NCBI RefSeq assembly: GCF_018224885.1
Contig: NZ_JAGTXB010000001.1
Span: forward strand, 1-64,000
From: Chitinophaga hostae
Lineage (GTDB): Bacteria; Bacteroidota; Bacteroidia; Chitinophagales; Chitinophagaceae
Direction of reading: 5' to 3'
Length of the DNA: 64,000 nucleotides
Made by a program: the position numbers and the translations under genes
Shown here: in pieces, positions 9,349 through 17,708 of the stretch
How the letters are laid out: the number at the start of each line of letters is the position of its first letter
How positions within the stretch are numbered: the first letter of the stretch is position 1
Notes under the pieces: generated by a model
The model's input: the letters and a program-made list of their open reading frames with translations, nothing else
Told to the model about the DNA's origin: nothing
Database searches by the model: none

Positions 9349-9669
9349 ATGAAAAAGCTCCTCACCGGATTGTTGGCCATGTTCATGGGTTTAACCGTAA
9401 CAATGGCGCAAACACCTGCCACTGCTAAAAAAGAAGTAAAAGCAACTAAAGCCAAAACTGAGCAGAAAGCACAGAAGGCTGAAAAAGCTGCACCAGCAGC
9501 AGCACCAGCGCCGGCAGCCGCCCCTAAAACAAAAAAAGACGGTACACCCGATAAACGCTTTAAAGAAAATAAAACTGCACCAGCAGCAGCGGGACCAACA
9601 AAAAAAGATGGCACTCCTGACATGCGCTACAAATCAAATAACAAAAACGCAGGAAAGAAGAAGGCATAA
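9349..9669 (+). CDS. Small exported Lys/Ala-rich protein with KKDGTPD repeats
   Basis: The 106-residue product has a clear signal peptide (MKKLLTGLLAMFMGLTVTMA, then Q) and a mature part made almost only of Lys, Ala, Pro, Thr and Gly. Two copies of a short motif are present: TKKDGTPDKRFKEN and TKKDGTPDMRYKSN, separated by Ala/Pro-rich stretches. The mature protein is strongly basic. I recognise no functional domain. Small proteins with KDGTPD repeats occur in related soil Bacteroidetes (from general knowledge), and their role is not known to me. It follows ispG after 80 bases and precedes a large heptamer repeat. Confidence 0.75.
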   Translation: MKKLLTGLLAMFMGLTVTMAQTPATAKKEVKATKAKTEQKAQKAEKAAPAAAPAPAAAPKTKKDGTPDKRFKENKTAPAAAGPTKKDGTPDMRYKSNNKNAGKKKA

Positions 9670-9697
9670 CCTTTCTGAACTGAACCAAATAATTGAT

Positions 9698-9885
9698 TAG
9701 CAATTAGCCATTAGCGAAAATACAGCGAAGCCGCTTTTAGCTTTTAGCCGTTAGCTCTTAGGAAATACAGGAAAGATCATGTAACGTTGGTCTTCGCTGC
9801 ATTTGCTAAGAGCTAACGGCTAAAAGCTAAAAGCGGCTTCGCTGCATTTTTGCTAAAGGCTGATAGCTAACCGCTAAAAGCTCAT
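9698..9885. repeat. Large inverted array of GCTAAAA-type heptamers
   Basis: Two arms of tandem 7-base units face each other. Positions 9723-9760 and 9807-9844 are perfectly complementary over 38 bases, and with one mismatch the stem extends by about five more. The outer flanks (9698-9715 and 9850-9885) contain further units. An accessory motif TGCAGCG/CGCTGCA sits in the stem, as in several other copies. It fills most of the 407-base gap between the small exported protein and the cytochrome gene. The rest of that gap holds the promoter at 10021-10051. Confidence 0.9.
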
Positions 9886-10020
9886 CGTTTATTCATACCC
9901 GTTATTTACCACTGGTAACACCTTCATTTCTTTTAAAAAACATTTTTTCTACTTTTAGCGCTTCATGTTTTAAACCCGGGAGTCGATAACTAATGGTTAT
10001 TACTAATAGTTATTAGTTAT

Positions 10021-10051
10021 TTGACTTCGCTCTGGTGGCCGCCTACTTTTG
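10021..10051 (+). promoter_or_regulatory. Promoter of the cytochrome/DsrE operon
   Basis: TTGAC begins at 10021 and TACTTTTG lies at 10044-10051, leaving 20 bases between TTG and the -7 box. This is one of the two clearest Bacteroidetes-type promoters in the window. It lies 25 bases before the ATG of the diheme cytochrome gene. Confidence 0.75.
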
Positions 10052-10076
10052 CGTAATCCACCAACCTGTAATTTTA

Positions 10077-11078
10077 ATGGAAACCGACAAAATTCAACGT
10101 TACAAGCGGATCCTGGCGGGATCTTTTGCCTGCCTGCTTATTTTAGTGATACTGGTAGGTATTGAAACATTCGTTATTTGCACGCGCAATATCACGCATT
10201 CGAATGAACCCAAAGCGGCCGCCGGATTACCAGCTGCAAAACGGGTGTGGCAACCGCCTGCTGTTACCACCATTCCTGCTGGAGAAAAAGGCAGCGCCAT
10301 CCTTTACGGACAAGCGCTGGTGAGCCAAACAGCGCGCTACCTGGGGCCGAAAGGCAGCGTACGTGCTATGACCAACGGCATGAACTGCCAGAACTGTCAT
10401 TTGCAGGCAGGCACCAAACCCTTTGGCAATAACTACAGTTTCACAGCAGCTTCTTACCCTAAATTCAGGGCCAGATCCAACAGTACTGAAACGCTGAATA
10501 AACGCATCAGCCACTGTTTTGAGCGTAGTTTGAATGGCACTGCACCAGATAGCGGCAGCAAGGAAATGACGGCCATCAAAGCCTATATAGAATGGCTGGG
10601 CAGTGAAGTACAACCTAAAGAAAAGCCTGATGGCAGCGGCATCAAAAAACTGGCTTTTTTATCACGCCCGGCCGATCCGGAAAAAGGCGGGAAAATATAC
10701 CAACAGCAATGCCGTAGCTGCCACGGCGCCAACGGGGAAGGCGCGAAAGCCGCCGATGACATTACCTACACCTTTCCGCCGCTGTGGGGACCGCAAAGCT
10801 ACAACGACGCTGCCGGGCTGTTCCGGCTCACACGATTCGCGGGTTATGTAAAGTATAATATGCCCTTTGGTGTTGACTACAACAGCACCCGCCTCTCTGA
10901 CGAAGAAGCCTGGGATGTAGCCGCGTTCGTAAATTCACAGCCAAGACCACATAAAGATCAATCGGCCGACTGGCAGGATATCAAGCAAAAACCAATCGAC
11001 TTCCCGTTTGGTCCCTATGCGGATGCCTATTCAGAACAACAGCATAAATACGGGCCTTTTAAACCCATGCAACATTAA
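10077..11078 (+). CDS. Diheme c-type cytochrome, thiosulfate dehydrogenase (TsdA)-like
   Basis: The 333-residue product has one N-terminal membrane segment (about residues 11-32) and two heme c sites: CQNCH near residue 105 and CRSCH near residue 212. The segment around the first heme (MNCQNCHLQAGTKPFGNNYS, then RISHCFERSLNG and EMTAIKAYIEWL) matches the pattern of TsdA/SoxA-type cytochromes. The second domain is a normal cytochrome c fold with a late Met ligand candidate (YNMPFG). It probably transfers electrons from a sulfur compound such as thiosulfate in the periplasm; the substrate is inferred from family and neighbours. The ATG at 10077 was chosen over one 42 bases upstream because the upstream one lies within the promoter region. 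It is the first gene of a four-gene operon. Confidence 0.82.
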   Translation: METDKIQRYKRILAGSFACLLILVILVGIETFVICTRNITHSNEPKAAAGLPAAKRVWQPPAVTTIPAGEKGSAILYGQALVSQTARYLGPKGSVRAMTNGMNCQNCHLQAGTKPFGNNYSFTAASYPKFRARSNSTETLNKRISHCFERSLNGTAPDSGSKEMTAIKAYIEWLGSEVQPKEKPDGSGIKKLAFLSRPADPEKGGKIYQQQCRSCHGANGEGAKAADDITYTFPPLWGPQSYNDAAGLFRLTRFAGYVKYNMPFGVDYNSTRLSDEEAWDVAAFVNSQPRPHKDQSADWQDIKQKPIDFPFGPYADAYSEQQHKYGPFKPMQH

Positions 11079-11099
11079 TCGTTAAACAATAGAAGAACC

Positions 11100-11519
11100 A
11101 TGAAGAAAGTAATGCTCCTGCTCTGTATTTTTAGCCTGTTGGGTACCCAATATGCTGTGAGCCAGCGTAAAACGAAGTACCGGGCTGTATACCAGCTGAA
11201 TAGCGACGACGATAAAGTGATCCGAAACACCCTGCGGAATATTAAAAATGCGGTAGACGATCCCCGGCTGCAAAACCGGGTAACAATAGAACTGGTGGCC
11301 CATGGCAGCGGTGTTACCGCCTACAGGAAAGACCACCCCTATGAAACATTGTTAAAAGAACTGCAAACAAAAGGCGTGATACTGGTAGAATGTGAAAATA
11401 CCATGCGCGAAAGAAACATTACCAAAGAAGAATTGTTTTCTTTTATCAATTACACCCCCAGCGGCAACGGTGAATTAATCATCAAACAAACGGAAGGCTG
11501 GTCTTACGTACACCCATAA
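11100..11519 (+). CDS. Exported DsrE family protein
   Basis: The 139-residue product has a signal peptide (MKKVMLLLCIFSLLGTQYAV) and a DsrE/DsrF-like fold: KYRAVYQLNSDD, IELVAHGSGVTAY, and a late VILVECENTMRERNI containing a single Cys. In this fold a Cys at that position is often the sulfur carrier, so it may relay or bind persulfide in the periplasm (inference). It follows the TsdA-like cytochrome by 21 bases and precedes the binding protein by 10, so the three are almost certainly co-transcribed. Confidence 0.8.
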   Translation: MKKVMLLLCIFSLLGTQYAVSQRKTKYRAVYQLNSDDDKVIRNTLRNIKNAVDDPRLQNRVTIELVAHGSGVTAYRKDHPYETLLKELQTKGVILVECENTMRERNITKEELFSFINYTPSGNGELIIKQTEGWSYVHP

Positions 11520-11529
11520 ACGAATAATC

Positions 11530-12447
11530 ATGAAATACATTATAGCAACGCTAATGGTAACCCTACTGTTGGCAAGGGCACTGCATGCCCAGGACCACCG
11601 TTTTGATCCGCCCTGGAATACGCCACCGGCGGCAGGTGTATCGTTTACTGTACCGGGCATAGATAATGTACCCGATCTGTACGGCGATATCATTGATCCG
11701 CAGCTCGTGATCTTTTTTGCAGGTAACCAGTTTATGGTAATCGATTCCCTGATTACCAGTTTTAAGAAGACATATCCGCAATACCAACGCGTATTTGCAG
11801 AAACGCTGCCCCCTGGTATACTGGCGCAGCAAATCCTCAATGGATCGCTGGTGGTGGGCAATCTGCGGATTGCCGTAACGCCGGACATTTATACTGCTGG
11901 TAAAAACCGTATAGACCAGTTACGGGATAGCTTCTCCCTGGTAAAAAACTACGCCGGTAACACCCTGGCCATTATGGTACAAAAAGGCAATCCTAAAAAG
12001 GTGGCCGGTCTTGCCGACCTGGCGCGGAAAAACATCAGGGTCAGCATGCCCAACCCCGCATGGGAAGGAATCGGGAAACGGATAGAGGAAGCCTATGTAA
12101 AGGCGGGAGGCGTTTCGCTGCAGCAAACCATTATGAAAGAAAAGGTCGCCAACGGAAGTACCTGGCTTACAAAAATACATCACCGGGAAACACCTTTACG
12201 CATCCTATACAACGAAGCAGATGCAGGTCCGGTATGGTTTACAGAGGTCCGGTACCAACAGATGATTTCACACCCGGTAAGCCTGGTAACCATTCCGGAA
12301 AAGGAAAATATCAGGGCTTCCTACTGGGCAGGGATATTGAAAAGTGCTCCACATCCGGCGGCGGCAAAAGACTTTATGAACTTCCTCCTGGGGCCACAGG
12401 GGCAGGCTATTTACAAACACTTTGGCTTTACGCCGCCTGAGTTGTAA
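11530..12447 (+). CDS. Periplasmic substrate-binding protein (ModA-like) without a transporter
   Basis: The 305-residue product has a signal peptide (MKYIIATLMVTLLLARALHA) and the type 2 periplasmic binding protein layout: IIDPQLVIFFAGNQF at the start of lobe 1, VGNLRIAVTPDIY, NTLAIMVQKGNPKKVAGLAD at the hinge, and the ending HPAAAKDFMNFLLGPQGQAI typical of molybdate/sulfate/thiosulfate binding proteins. No permease or ATPase gene lies next to it, so it may deliver its ligand to another system or act as a sensor or chaperone in sulfur oxidation. The operon context suggests an oxyanion ligand (inference). Confidence 0.8.
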   Translation: MKYIIATLMVTLLLARALHAQDHRFDPPWNTPPAAGVSFTVPGIDNVPDLYGDIIDPQLVIFFAGNQFMVIDSLITSFKKTYPQYQRVFAETLPPGILAQQILNGSLVVGNLRIAVTPDIYTAGKNRIDQLRDSFSLVKNYAGNTLAIMVQKGNPKKVAGLADLARKNIRVSMPNPAWEGIGKRIEEAYVKAGGVSLQQTIMKEKVANGSTWLTKIHHRETPLRILYNEADAGPVWFTEVRYQQMISHPVSLVTIPEKENIRASYWAGILKSAPHPAAAKDFMNFLLGPQGQAIYKHFGFTPPEL

Positions 12448-12469
12448 GGTTATTTTGTATTTTTATTGC

Positions 12470-13375
12470 ATGTTCGATTTCAGACTCAGGGTATTTCATA
12501 CCGTAGCCAAGCGTCTCAGCTTTACCAAAGCTGCAGAGGAATTATATATTTCACAACCGGCGGTGACCAAGCATATACATGAATTGGAGCAGCAGCTGGG
12601 CATGGCGTTGTTTGAAAGGATCGGCAACAAAATAAAGCTGACCCGGGCAGGGTTGCTGGTAATGCATCATGCTGAAATCATTTTTACCGATTACCGCAAC
12701 CTTGAGTACGATGTAAATCAGCTGAAACATATGCAGGGCGGCTTGCTTCCCATTGGCGCCAGCACCACCATTGCACAATACCTGATACCGCCGCTGCTGG
12801 CAAAATTTAACCAACGCTACCCGGATGTCAAAACCTCGCTGACCAATGGAAACACGGAGCAAATAGAACAGGCGCTGTTTGAAAAAACCATACAGCTGGG
12901 CATTATAGAAGGCAGTTCTAAAAATCCGCTGCTGAAATATGTTGAGTTTGCGAAAGATGAAATTGTGCTGGTGGGTAATGTAAAACACCGGTATGGTACC
13001 GGGGAGCCGCTTTCAGCAACTGATCTTAAAACCATTCCGTTGCTGATGCGTGAACATGGTTCCGGTACGCTGGAAGTGATTACCGAAGAGCTGAAAAGAT
13101 TAAAATTAAAGATCACTGACCTGAATGTGGCCATGTATATGGGCAGCACGGAAAGTATCAAATCATATCTGCACCATTCGCCCTGTGCTGCCTTTATTTC
13201 TTTACAGGCAGTACAGCGCGAACTGGAGCTGGGAGAGTTTACCATTTTACCGGTAAAAAATTTCAAACTGGTCAGGAAGCTACATTTCACATATCTGCAA
13301 GGTTTGCAGGATAAGCTATGCCAGCTCTTTATCCGCTTTGCCAAACAAAATATAACGGAGGCCCCGGCCCTATAG
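12470..13375 (+). CDS. LysR family transcriptional regulator
   Basis: The 301-residue product has the N-terminal winged helix-turn-helix (FHTVAKRLSFTKAAEELYIS, then QPAVTKHIHELEQQLG) and a C-terminal effector-binding domain of the CysB/CbbR type. The ATG at 12470 gives the standard start MFDFRLRVFHTVA; a longer frame from 12422 overlaps the previous gene and adds no domain. It lies 22 bases after the binding-protein gene in the same direction, so it probably belongs to the operon and may autoregulate it. LysR proteins are more often divergent from their targets, so the co-directional position is slightly unusual. Confidence 0.9.
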   Translation: MFDFRLRVFHTVAKRLSFTKAAEELYISQPAVTKHIHELEQQLGMALFERIGNKIKLTRAGLLVMHHAEIIFTDYRNLEYDVNQLKHMQGGLLPIGASTTIAQYLIPPLLAKFNQRYPDVKTSLTNGNTEQIEQALFEKTIQLGIIEGSSKNPLLKYVEFAKDEIVLVGNVKHRYGTGEPLSATDLKTIPLLMREHGSGTLEVITEELKRLKLKITDLNVAMYMGSTESIKSYLHHSPCAAFISLQAVQRELELGEFTILPVKNFKLVRKLHFTYLQGLQDKLCQLFIRFAKQNITEAPAL

Positions 13376-13435
13376 CGCAACCCTGAAATGGCCGGTTAAC
13401 GATCATCTGCCTGCGGCAAATTTTTCCCGGAATCA

Positions 13436-13948
13436 TTAGTGTTGTTTATTCAATAAATGCCAGTGAAGCATTTCACCTGCCGACGCTATTTCTTCCATGC
13501 CCAGGTGTTGTAATATCCGCATCGAAGGAATGTTCGTGACATCACATTCTGCAATCAGTTTTTTTACATGCGGTTGCCGAAATGCCCATTTTACAAGGGC
13601 TGCGGAAGCTTCTTTCATGTATCCGTTACGCTGGTAGGCAGGCAGCATAGCGTACCCAATTTCCACTACACCATTTTTATCCGGGCGGCCTTTAAAACCG
13701 GCATCGCCGATCACTTTCTTTTCTGCTTTGGATACAATGATCCATAGCATCCAGGGAAATGATTTAGGATCGTGTTGCAGCAGTTCTATAAAATGTGGCA
13801 ATTGTTCCTTCAGATCTTGCTGGGGCCATTCTTCGGGGATGCTTGCCTGTAGCGACTCCTGCGCATGCGGGTGCCGCAGGTATATTTCCGTTAACAAGGG
13901 TAAACGGCAGGGGTATATCAATAAGCGTGCAGTATTAAGGGGCAACAT
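13436..13948 (-). CDS. GNAT family N-acetyltransferase (RimJ/RimL type)
   Basis: The 170-residue product has the order of the RimJ/RimL-like acetyltransferases: TARLLIYPCRLP at the start, WIIVSKAEKKVIGDAGFKG, EIGYAMLPAYQRNGYMKEAS (the acetyl-CoA loop) and CDVTNIPSMRILQHLGMEEI near the end. It would acetylate an amine on a protein N-terminus or a small molecule; the substrate cannot be named. It is convergent with the LysR gene and stands alone. Confidence 0.85.
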   Translation of the reverse strand: MLPLNTARLLIYPCRLPLLTEIYLRHPHAQESLQASIPEEWPQQDLKEQLPHFIELLQHDPKSFPWMLWIIVSKAEKKVIGDAGFKGRPDKNGVVEIGYAMLPAYQRNGYMKEASAALVKWAFRQPHVKKLIAECDVTNIPSMRILQHLGMEEIASAGEMLHWHLLNKQH

Positions 13949-13982
13949 GACTCGGGATTTAACATATGTATTTGCATTTCAG

Positions 13983-14729
13983 CTAATGATATCGCGCTTT
14001 AATGCTATTTGTATTTAATATTTCTCCTGCCTTCAGTGCATGGATCTCCAGGCGCTCTACATCTTCAGTTAATGCTTTCAGTCTTTCGGGCGTACCACTG
14101 AGTACGGGCATGGTACCATAGTGACAAGGTATTACATGTTTTACTTTCAGCAAACGGATGGCAAATGCAGCCTCCAGCGGGCCCATGGTAAACCGGTCAC
14201 CGACGGGCAGTATGGCGATGTCTGGTTCATATATTTCACCTATCAGTTCCATGTCTCCAAAAACGCCGGTATCACCGGAATAGTATACAGAGATGTCATC
14301 GCTCATCCAAATTATAAATCCATTACTTGTATGCGGGTACCCGATCTTTCCATCTGGCAGATTGATATGTGCAAAGTGAAATGCGTTGGTCATCGTTATT
14401 TTCGCATCCAGGATGTTCACCGTACCACCGGCATTCAGCGGTTCAAAAACGTGTTCCGGTACACCCTGTTCCTGCAGGAAAAAGCGGACCATCGGGTTGG
14501 CAATTACCTTGGGCGACTTCGTGCGTATGATGTCTACCATTTTACTGTCCAGGTGATCGCGATGGCCGTGTGTAATCAGGATCAGGTCTATTTTTTCCGG
14601 GAGTTTCAGATCAGCCGGCAAGGCAGGGTTATTTGTATACCAGGGGTCTATTAAAATAACGTGTCCTTCGGGCGTGGTGATCTGAAAACTGGCATGTGCC
14701 AGGAACTGAATTTGGGAGTGCGTGCTCAT
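13983..14729 (-). CDS. Metal-dependent hydrolase, UPF0173 (metallo-beta-lactamase fold)
   Basis: The 248-residue product belongs to the UPF0173 group of metallo-beta-lactamase-fold hydrolases. The first metal site is THGHRDHLD (HxHxDH); further ligands are in YYSGDTGVFGDM and HVIPCHYGTMPVL. The typical start IQFLAHASFQI follows the ATG at 14729. A longer frame reaching 14780 runs into the inverted repeat, so I did not use it. Substrate unknown; related proteins are broad hydrolases. Confidence 0.9.
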   Translation of the reverse strand: MSTHSQIQFLAHASFQITTPEGHVILIDPWYTNNPALPADLKLPEKIDLILITHGHRDHLDSKMVDIIRTKSPKVIANPMVRFFLQEQGVPEHVFEPLNAGGTVNILDAKITMTNAFHFAHINLPDGKIGYPHTSNGFIIWMSDDISVYYSGDTGVFGDMELIGEIYEPDIAILPVGDRFTMGPLEAAFAIRLLKVKHVIPCHYGTMPVLSGTPERLKALTEDVERLEIHALKAGEILNTNSIKARYH

Positions 14730-14754
14730 AATTCCGGAGCTTTGCATAAAGATA

Positions 14755-14875
14755 AGCATAAAGCAAAAGGCATAAAGCAAAAAGCTATTGAGGCGATTGA
14801 ATTGAGCGGAAAAATAATATTCGCCTTAGTTATTCGCCTCAATAGCTTTTTGCTTTATGCCTTTTGCTTTATGCT
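14755..14875. repeat. Perfect 42-bp inverted repeat, GCTTTAT-type heptamers
   Basis: Arms 14755-14796 and 14834-14875 are exact reverse complements over 42 bases, with a 37-base spacer. The outer part of each arm is heptamers (GCTTTAT, GCCTTTT, GCTTTTT). The inner part carries the unit AGCTATTGAGGCGA, which also occurs in the repeat at 32335-32455. The right arm ends two bases before the stop codon of the lipocalin-like gene (minus strand). Confidence 0.95.
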
Positions 14876-14876
14876 G

Positions 14877-15368
14877 CTATTGACGTTGCAAGGTGTAAAT
14901 GATAGCTGCTGCTTTGTCTTCGAAATTCACGCTTGCTCTCCAGGTCATGGTGCTACCGGCTCCTGTAATTTCCATCCTGTAACCGGTGGTTACATTTTTG
15001 GCTTTATCGCCGCTATACAACTTTTTGAAGCCAAACATAGATACACCGCCTGATTTGGTGAGTGACCATGCAATTTTCTGTGTTACCGGGCTGCAGCCAT
15101 TTTCAGTGGAGGAAATGGTATAAGAACCACCGGCAAAATTATCGGGCAATATCCACTGGCTGCCGATAAAGCATTTTGCATTGGCCTCGTCGAATACCGT
15201 CACTTTGGCGTTGTCGGGAATACCTTCGTATTTAATATCTGTAAGTACCCAGTTACCTCTTACGGCACCTTTGTTAATGTCTTGCGTTACACCTTGTTTG
15301 GGGGAACATGAAGATGCAAAAACGGCGACAATAGCCATCAGTAATGCTGCAAATGAAAATTTTCTCAT
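14877..15368 (-). CDS. Lipocalin-like lipoprotein
   Basis: The 163-residue product has a lipoprotein signal (MRKFSFAALLMAIVAVFASSCS; the Cys is residue 21). The mature part begins with GNWVLTDIKYEGIP and continues with a beta-rich region containing CFIGSQWILPDN, SYTISSTENGC and TGYRMEITGAGSTMTWRASV, as in the small lipocalin-like lipoproteins of Bacteroidetes. It is probably anchored in the outer membrane; the ligand is unknown. Terminator potential comes from the adjacent 42-bp inverted repeat. Confidence 0.8.
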   Translation of the reverse strand: MRKFSFAALLMAIVAVFASSCSPKQGVTQDINKGAVRGNWVLTDIKYEGIPDNAKVTVFDEANAKCFIGSQWILPDNFAGGSYTISSTENGCSPVTQKIAWSLTKSGGVSMFGFKKLYSGDKAKNVTTGYRMEITGAGSTMTWRASVNFEDKAAAIIYTLQRQ

Positions 15369-15494
15369 GGGAAATTAATTTGTGTGTTTAATGCCTGGTA
15401 TTCAACAAGCAGTTATCAAATAAGGTTTTATAACAGCAAGAATACAGCGGCAAGTTCAGCATTTACAAGAAACGTACCAAATGAAAGTATCCCT

Positions 15495-15980
15495 TTAACG
15501 GGCAGATGGGGCGGGACTATTTACCACCGGGACTTTGAGCTTTATGAGCACCTCTTCCAGCTGGGCAGCGCGGTGATAGAAGTGCCACGTGCTTGCGGCC
15601 AGCGCCATGGTAAGCACGGTGAGGGCTATAAAGGTGCAACGCCACCAGACGCTGACAGAGATCCGGCGGTTCCAGAATGGCTCCAGGATATAGGTATTTT
15701 TCTGATACGTATGCCCGTAGGAGTTATAGGTTCTGGAGGAGCCGCCTGTTTTGCTATCAGGCCGGATATGTTGTAAAACAGCATTCTTCAGTTCACATGG
15801 AGGCGCTACCCCTTCTTCCAGCAACCTGTCTTCAAACCGGAGTTCCGCTGCCGTAATTTCCAAGTCCAGTAACGGATATACCATGCGCAGGTGTATCAAC
15901 TCTTCTGTTTGTTCAGGAGAGGCCAGACCCAGCAAATAACGCTCGATAATGCCGCTTTCGATATAGTTACTGATGTTCAA
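15495..15980 (-). CDS. Anti-sigma factor-like membrane protein (second copy), TTG start
   Basis: The 161-residue product starts NYIESGIIERYLLGLAS, then a short zinc-free anti-sigma-like helical region, one transmembrane segment at about residues 110-129, and a short periplasmic tail. It is a paralogue of the protein encoded just upstream (FYIESGIIESFVLGLAS). No ATG occurs before residue 33 and an in-frame stop lies 30 bases upstream, so translation must start at the TTG at 15980. It would bind an ECF sigma factor at the inner membrane and release it on a signal (inference from family and operon). It is the third gene after sigma factor and first anti-sigma gene. Confidence 0.72.
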   Translation of the reverse strand: MNISNYIESGIIERYLLGLASPEQTEELIHLRMVYPLLDLEITAAELRFEDRLLEEGVAPPCELKNAVLQHIRPDSKTGGSSRTYNSYGHTYQKNTYILEPFWNRRISVSVWWRCTFIALTVLTMALAASTWHFYHRAAQLEEVLIKLKVPVVNSPAPSAR

Positions 15981-16116
15981 ATTAGTAGTTTACAAAACCC
16001 TCTGCATGTAAAATATAAGTAATAAATACTATATCATATAGATACGTTAACCCATCGATAGTGGATTCTCAAAACAATAAAATATTTTTCCTATTAACGA
16101 CTTTCCAGTCAGAAAA

Positions 16117-16587
16117 TTACACGCCGGCAATCTGAACCTGTTCCTGTTTAACCTGGCGGGGGAGATTGTAGCCTTGTTTGTCCTGTGACATACGATATTT
16201 GAGGTAATAGAAGATCGCGAGAAAGAGAAATACTTTGGACATGATGAAGAAGATAATGAAGAAGATCTTCCACCAGCGGTGAACGGTAATATGGTTACCA
16301 TCTTTCGGCTGAATATTGATAAAAGTATAATTGGATGCGGGATCTGAATAGGCATGTCCCTGTTCCCACCGGATCTTTTGCAGCACACGGTCGCGTACTT
16401 CAACAGGAGGCATAGCAGGCTCATCAAACGCAGCTCTTTCCAGCCGGCGTTCTACGAACTCTACTTCGGTATTGAGTTCCGGATATAGCTTTCTCATGTG
16501 CTCCAGCTCTTCCACTTCTGCTTCAGAAGCAAGGCCGAGAACAAAAGACTCGATTATACCGCTTTCTATGTAAAACTTTAGTTCCAA
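16117..16587 (-). CDS. Anti-sigma factor-like membrane protein (first copy), TTG start
   Basis: The 156-residue product begins FYIESGIIESFVLGLASEAE, has an acidic helical region with two sigma-contacting helices by analogy with RskA-like proteins, and one membrane segment at about residues 107-129 (FFIIFFIMSKVFLFLAIFYY), then a short tail. The first usable codon is the TTG at 16587, which overlaps the 3' end of the sigma factor gene by 10 bases, suggesting translational coupling. A paralogue follows after 136 bases. The role as anti-sigma is inferred from overlap, membrane anchor and similarity of layout, not from a diagnostic motif. Confidence 0.75.
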   Translation of the reverse strand: MELKFYIESGIIESFVLGLASEAEVEELEHMRKLYPELNTEVEFVERRLERAAFDEPAMPPVEVRDRVLQKIRWEQGHAYSDPASNYTFINIQPKDGNHITVHRWWKIFFIIFFIMSKVFLFLAIFYYLKYRMSQDKQGYNLPRQVKQEQVQIAGV

Positions 16588-17057
16588 GTATCTTTCAAGA
16601 ATTGTCTAAAAGATTTCATTGAATCTCCCAAGATGTTATTTATTTGCTGCTCCGGCAAAGCCAGTAAGCGAGCTATCGTTGTGATTGATAATCCTTTGAA
16701 ATAACTGAGCCGGAATACCTGTTGCTGATCGGCGGGCAATATCAGGTAAAATCGTTGCAACATCCCTTCTTCCTGCTTCATGAGTTCGGATCCGGTCAGC
16801 GCCGTTTCCGGCAATGCTTCTTTGATAGCTAATTCCCTGGCTTTACGCATTAACCAGGCAAATAAGGTTTTATAACCAGACGTTTGAAATGTTCCAATGT
16901 GCTGAAAGCTCCAGGTAAATACCCTCACCATTACATCGTCCGCCCGTTCCCTTATTGGTACCAGTTGCAGTACCATTGTATAAATTGCTCCTGCATACCG
17001 GTCGTATAATAATTCTTTTGCCGCCGGTTTTCCCATTACCAACTGCTCAATGAGCAT
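16578..17057 (-). CDS. ECF RNA polymerase sigma factor
   Basis: The product (159 residues from the ATG at 17057) is an extracytoplasmic-function sigma-70 factor. Region 2 is visible as LLYDRYAGAIYTMVLQLVPI and DDVMVRVFTWSFQHIGTF; region 4 as LPADQQQVFRLSYFKGLSIT followed by TTIARLLALPEQQINNIL. A TTG at 17090 would add 11 residues (ending HISEH) that fit the family, so the true start is uncertain. The two genes downstream encode membrane anti-sigma-like proteins, the first overlapping it. The regulon is unknown. Confidence 0.88.
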   Translation of the reverse strand: MLIEQLVMGKPAAKELLYDRYAGAIYTMVLQLVPIRERADDVMVRVFTWSFQHIGTFQTSGYKTLFAWLMRKARELAIKEALPETALTGSELMKQEEGMLQRFYLILPADQQQVFRLSYFKGLSITTIARLLALPEQQINNILGDSMKSFRQFLKDTWN

Positions 17058-17201
17058 ATGCTCACTTATATGTACCAGGTCACGCCGCAAGGGGAATAAT
17101 AGTTGTACCGGATTTTTAGAGTGCTAATATAGAGAATAATTCTATGTAGGCGTCACAACAGCTAATATGAATTTATCAACATTAAAAGCTAAAATGGATA
17201 A

Positions 17202-17708
17202 TTATTGCGATAAATCCATGCTATACAACCAGTACTGTTGCCCCAGCAACGGTTCCAGCTCCTTTATCAGTGAAAAACCAAGCCTGTCGTACAAACGGCG
17301 GGCTTCCGGCATCATAGTACCGGTATGCAGACCCAGTATTTTTTCACCGTTTATACGCGCCTGTTCTATACATAGCTCTATTAACCGCCGGCCCACGCCC
17401 ATGCTGCGGAAAGCCGGATCTACCCCCAGGCGGCGTATATAGGCCCAATTGGCCGGATAGATAGGGGTTGGATGCCCCGAAGGAACCAGGAATACCACTC
17501 CTGCCAATCCCGAACCTGTATCACAAACAAAAGTAGCTGCTATGCTCATCAGCTCATCCAGTACCCCGGGGTCTGTCATACCATGATGCATTTGTTCCCA
17601 GTACTCCCGCGACAGTACTTTTTCAAACTGACGATAACTCTGCAAAGAAGTAGCCCGGATAGCTGCCGCATCTGCTGCTACGGCAGACCTGTAGTTCAGT
17701 GTATCCAT
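17202..17708 (-). CDS. GNAT family N-acetyltransferase
   Basis: The 168-residue product has the GNAT core: AGVVFLVPSGHP, IRRLGVDPAFRSMGVGRRLI (acetyl-CoA binding R/Q-x-x-G-x-G/A pattern), LGLHTGTMMPEARRLYDRLG and FSLIKEL. The ATG at 17708 is preferred over the GTG three bases upstream. Substrate unknown. It stands alone, divergent from the CoA-transferase gene. Confidence 0.85.
   Translation of the reverse strand: MDTLNYRSAVAADAAAIRATSLQSYRQFEKVLSREYWEQMHHGMTDPGVLDELMSIAATFVCDTGSGLAGVVFLVPSGHPTPIYPANWAYIRRLGVDPAFRSMGVGRRLIELCIEQARINGEKILGLHTGTMMPEARRLYDRLGFSLIKELEPLLGQQYWLYSMDLSQ

Noticed and set aside
9698..9885. Heptamer arrays as a CRISPR array
   Set aside because: The units are 7 bases long in direct contact with no unique spacers, and there are no cas genes in the window.
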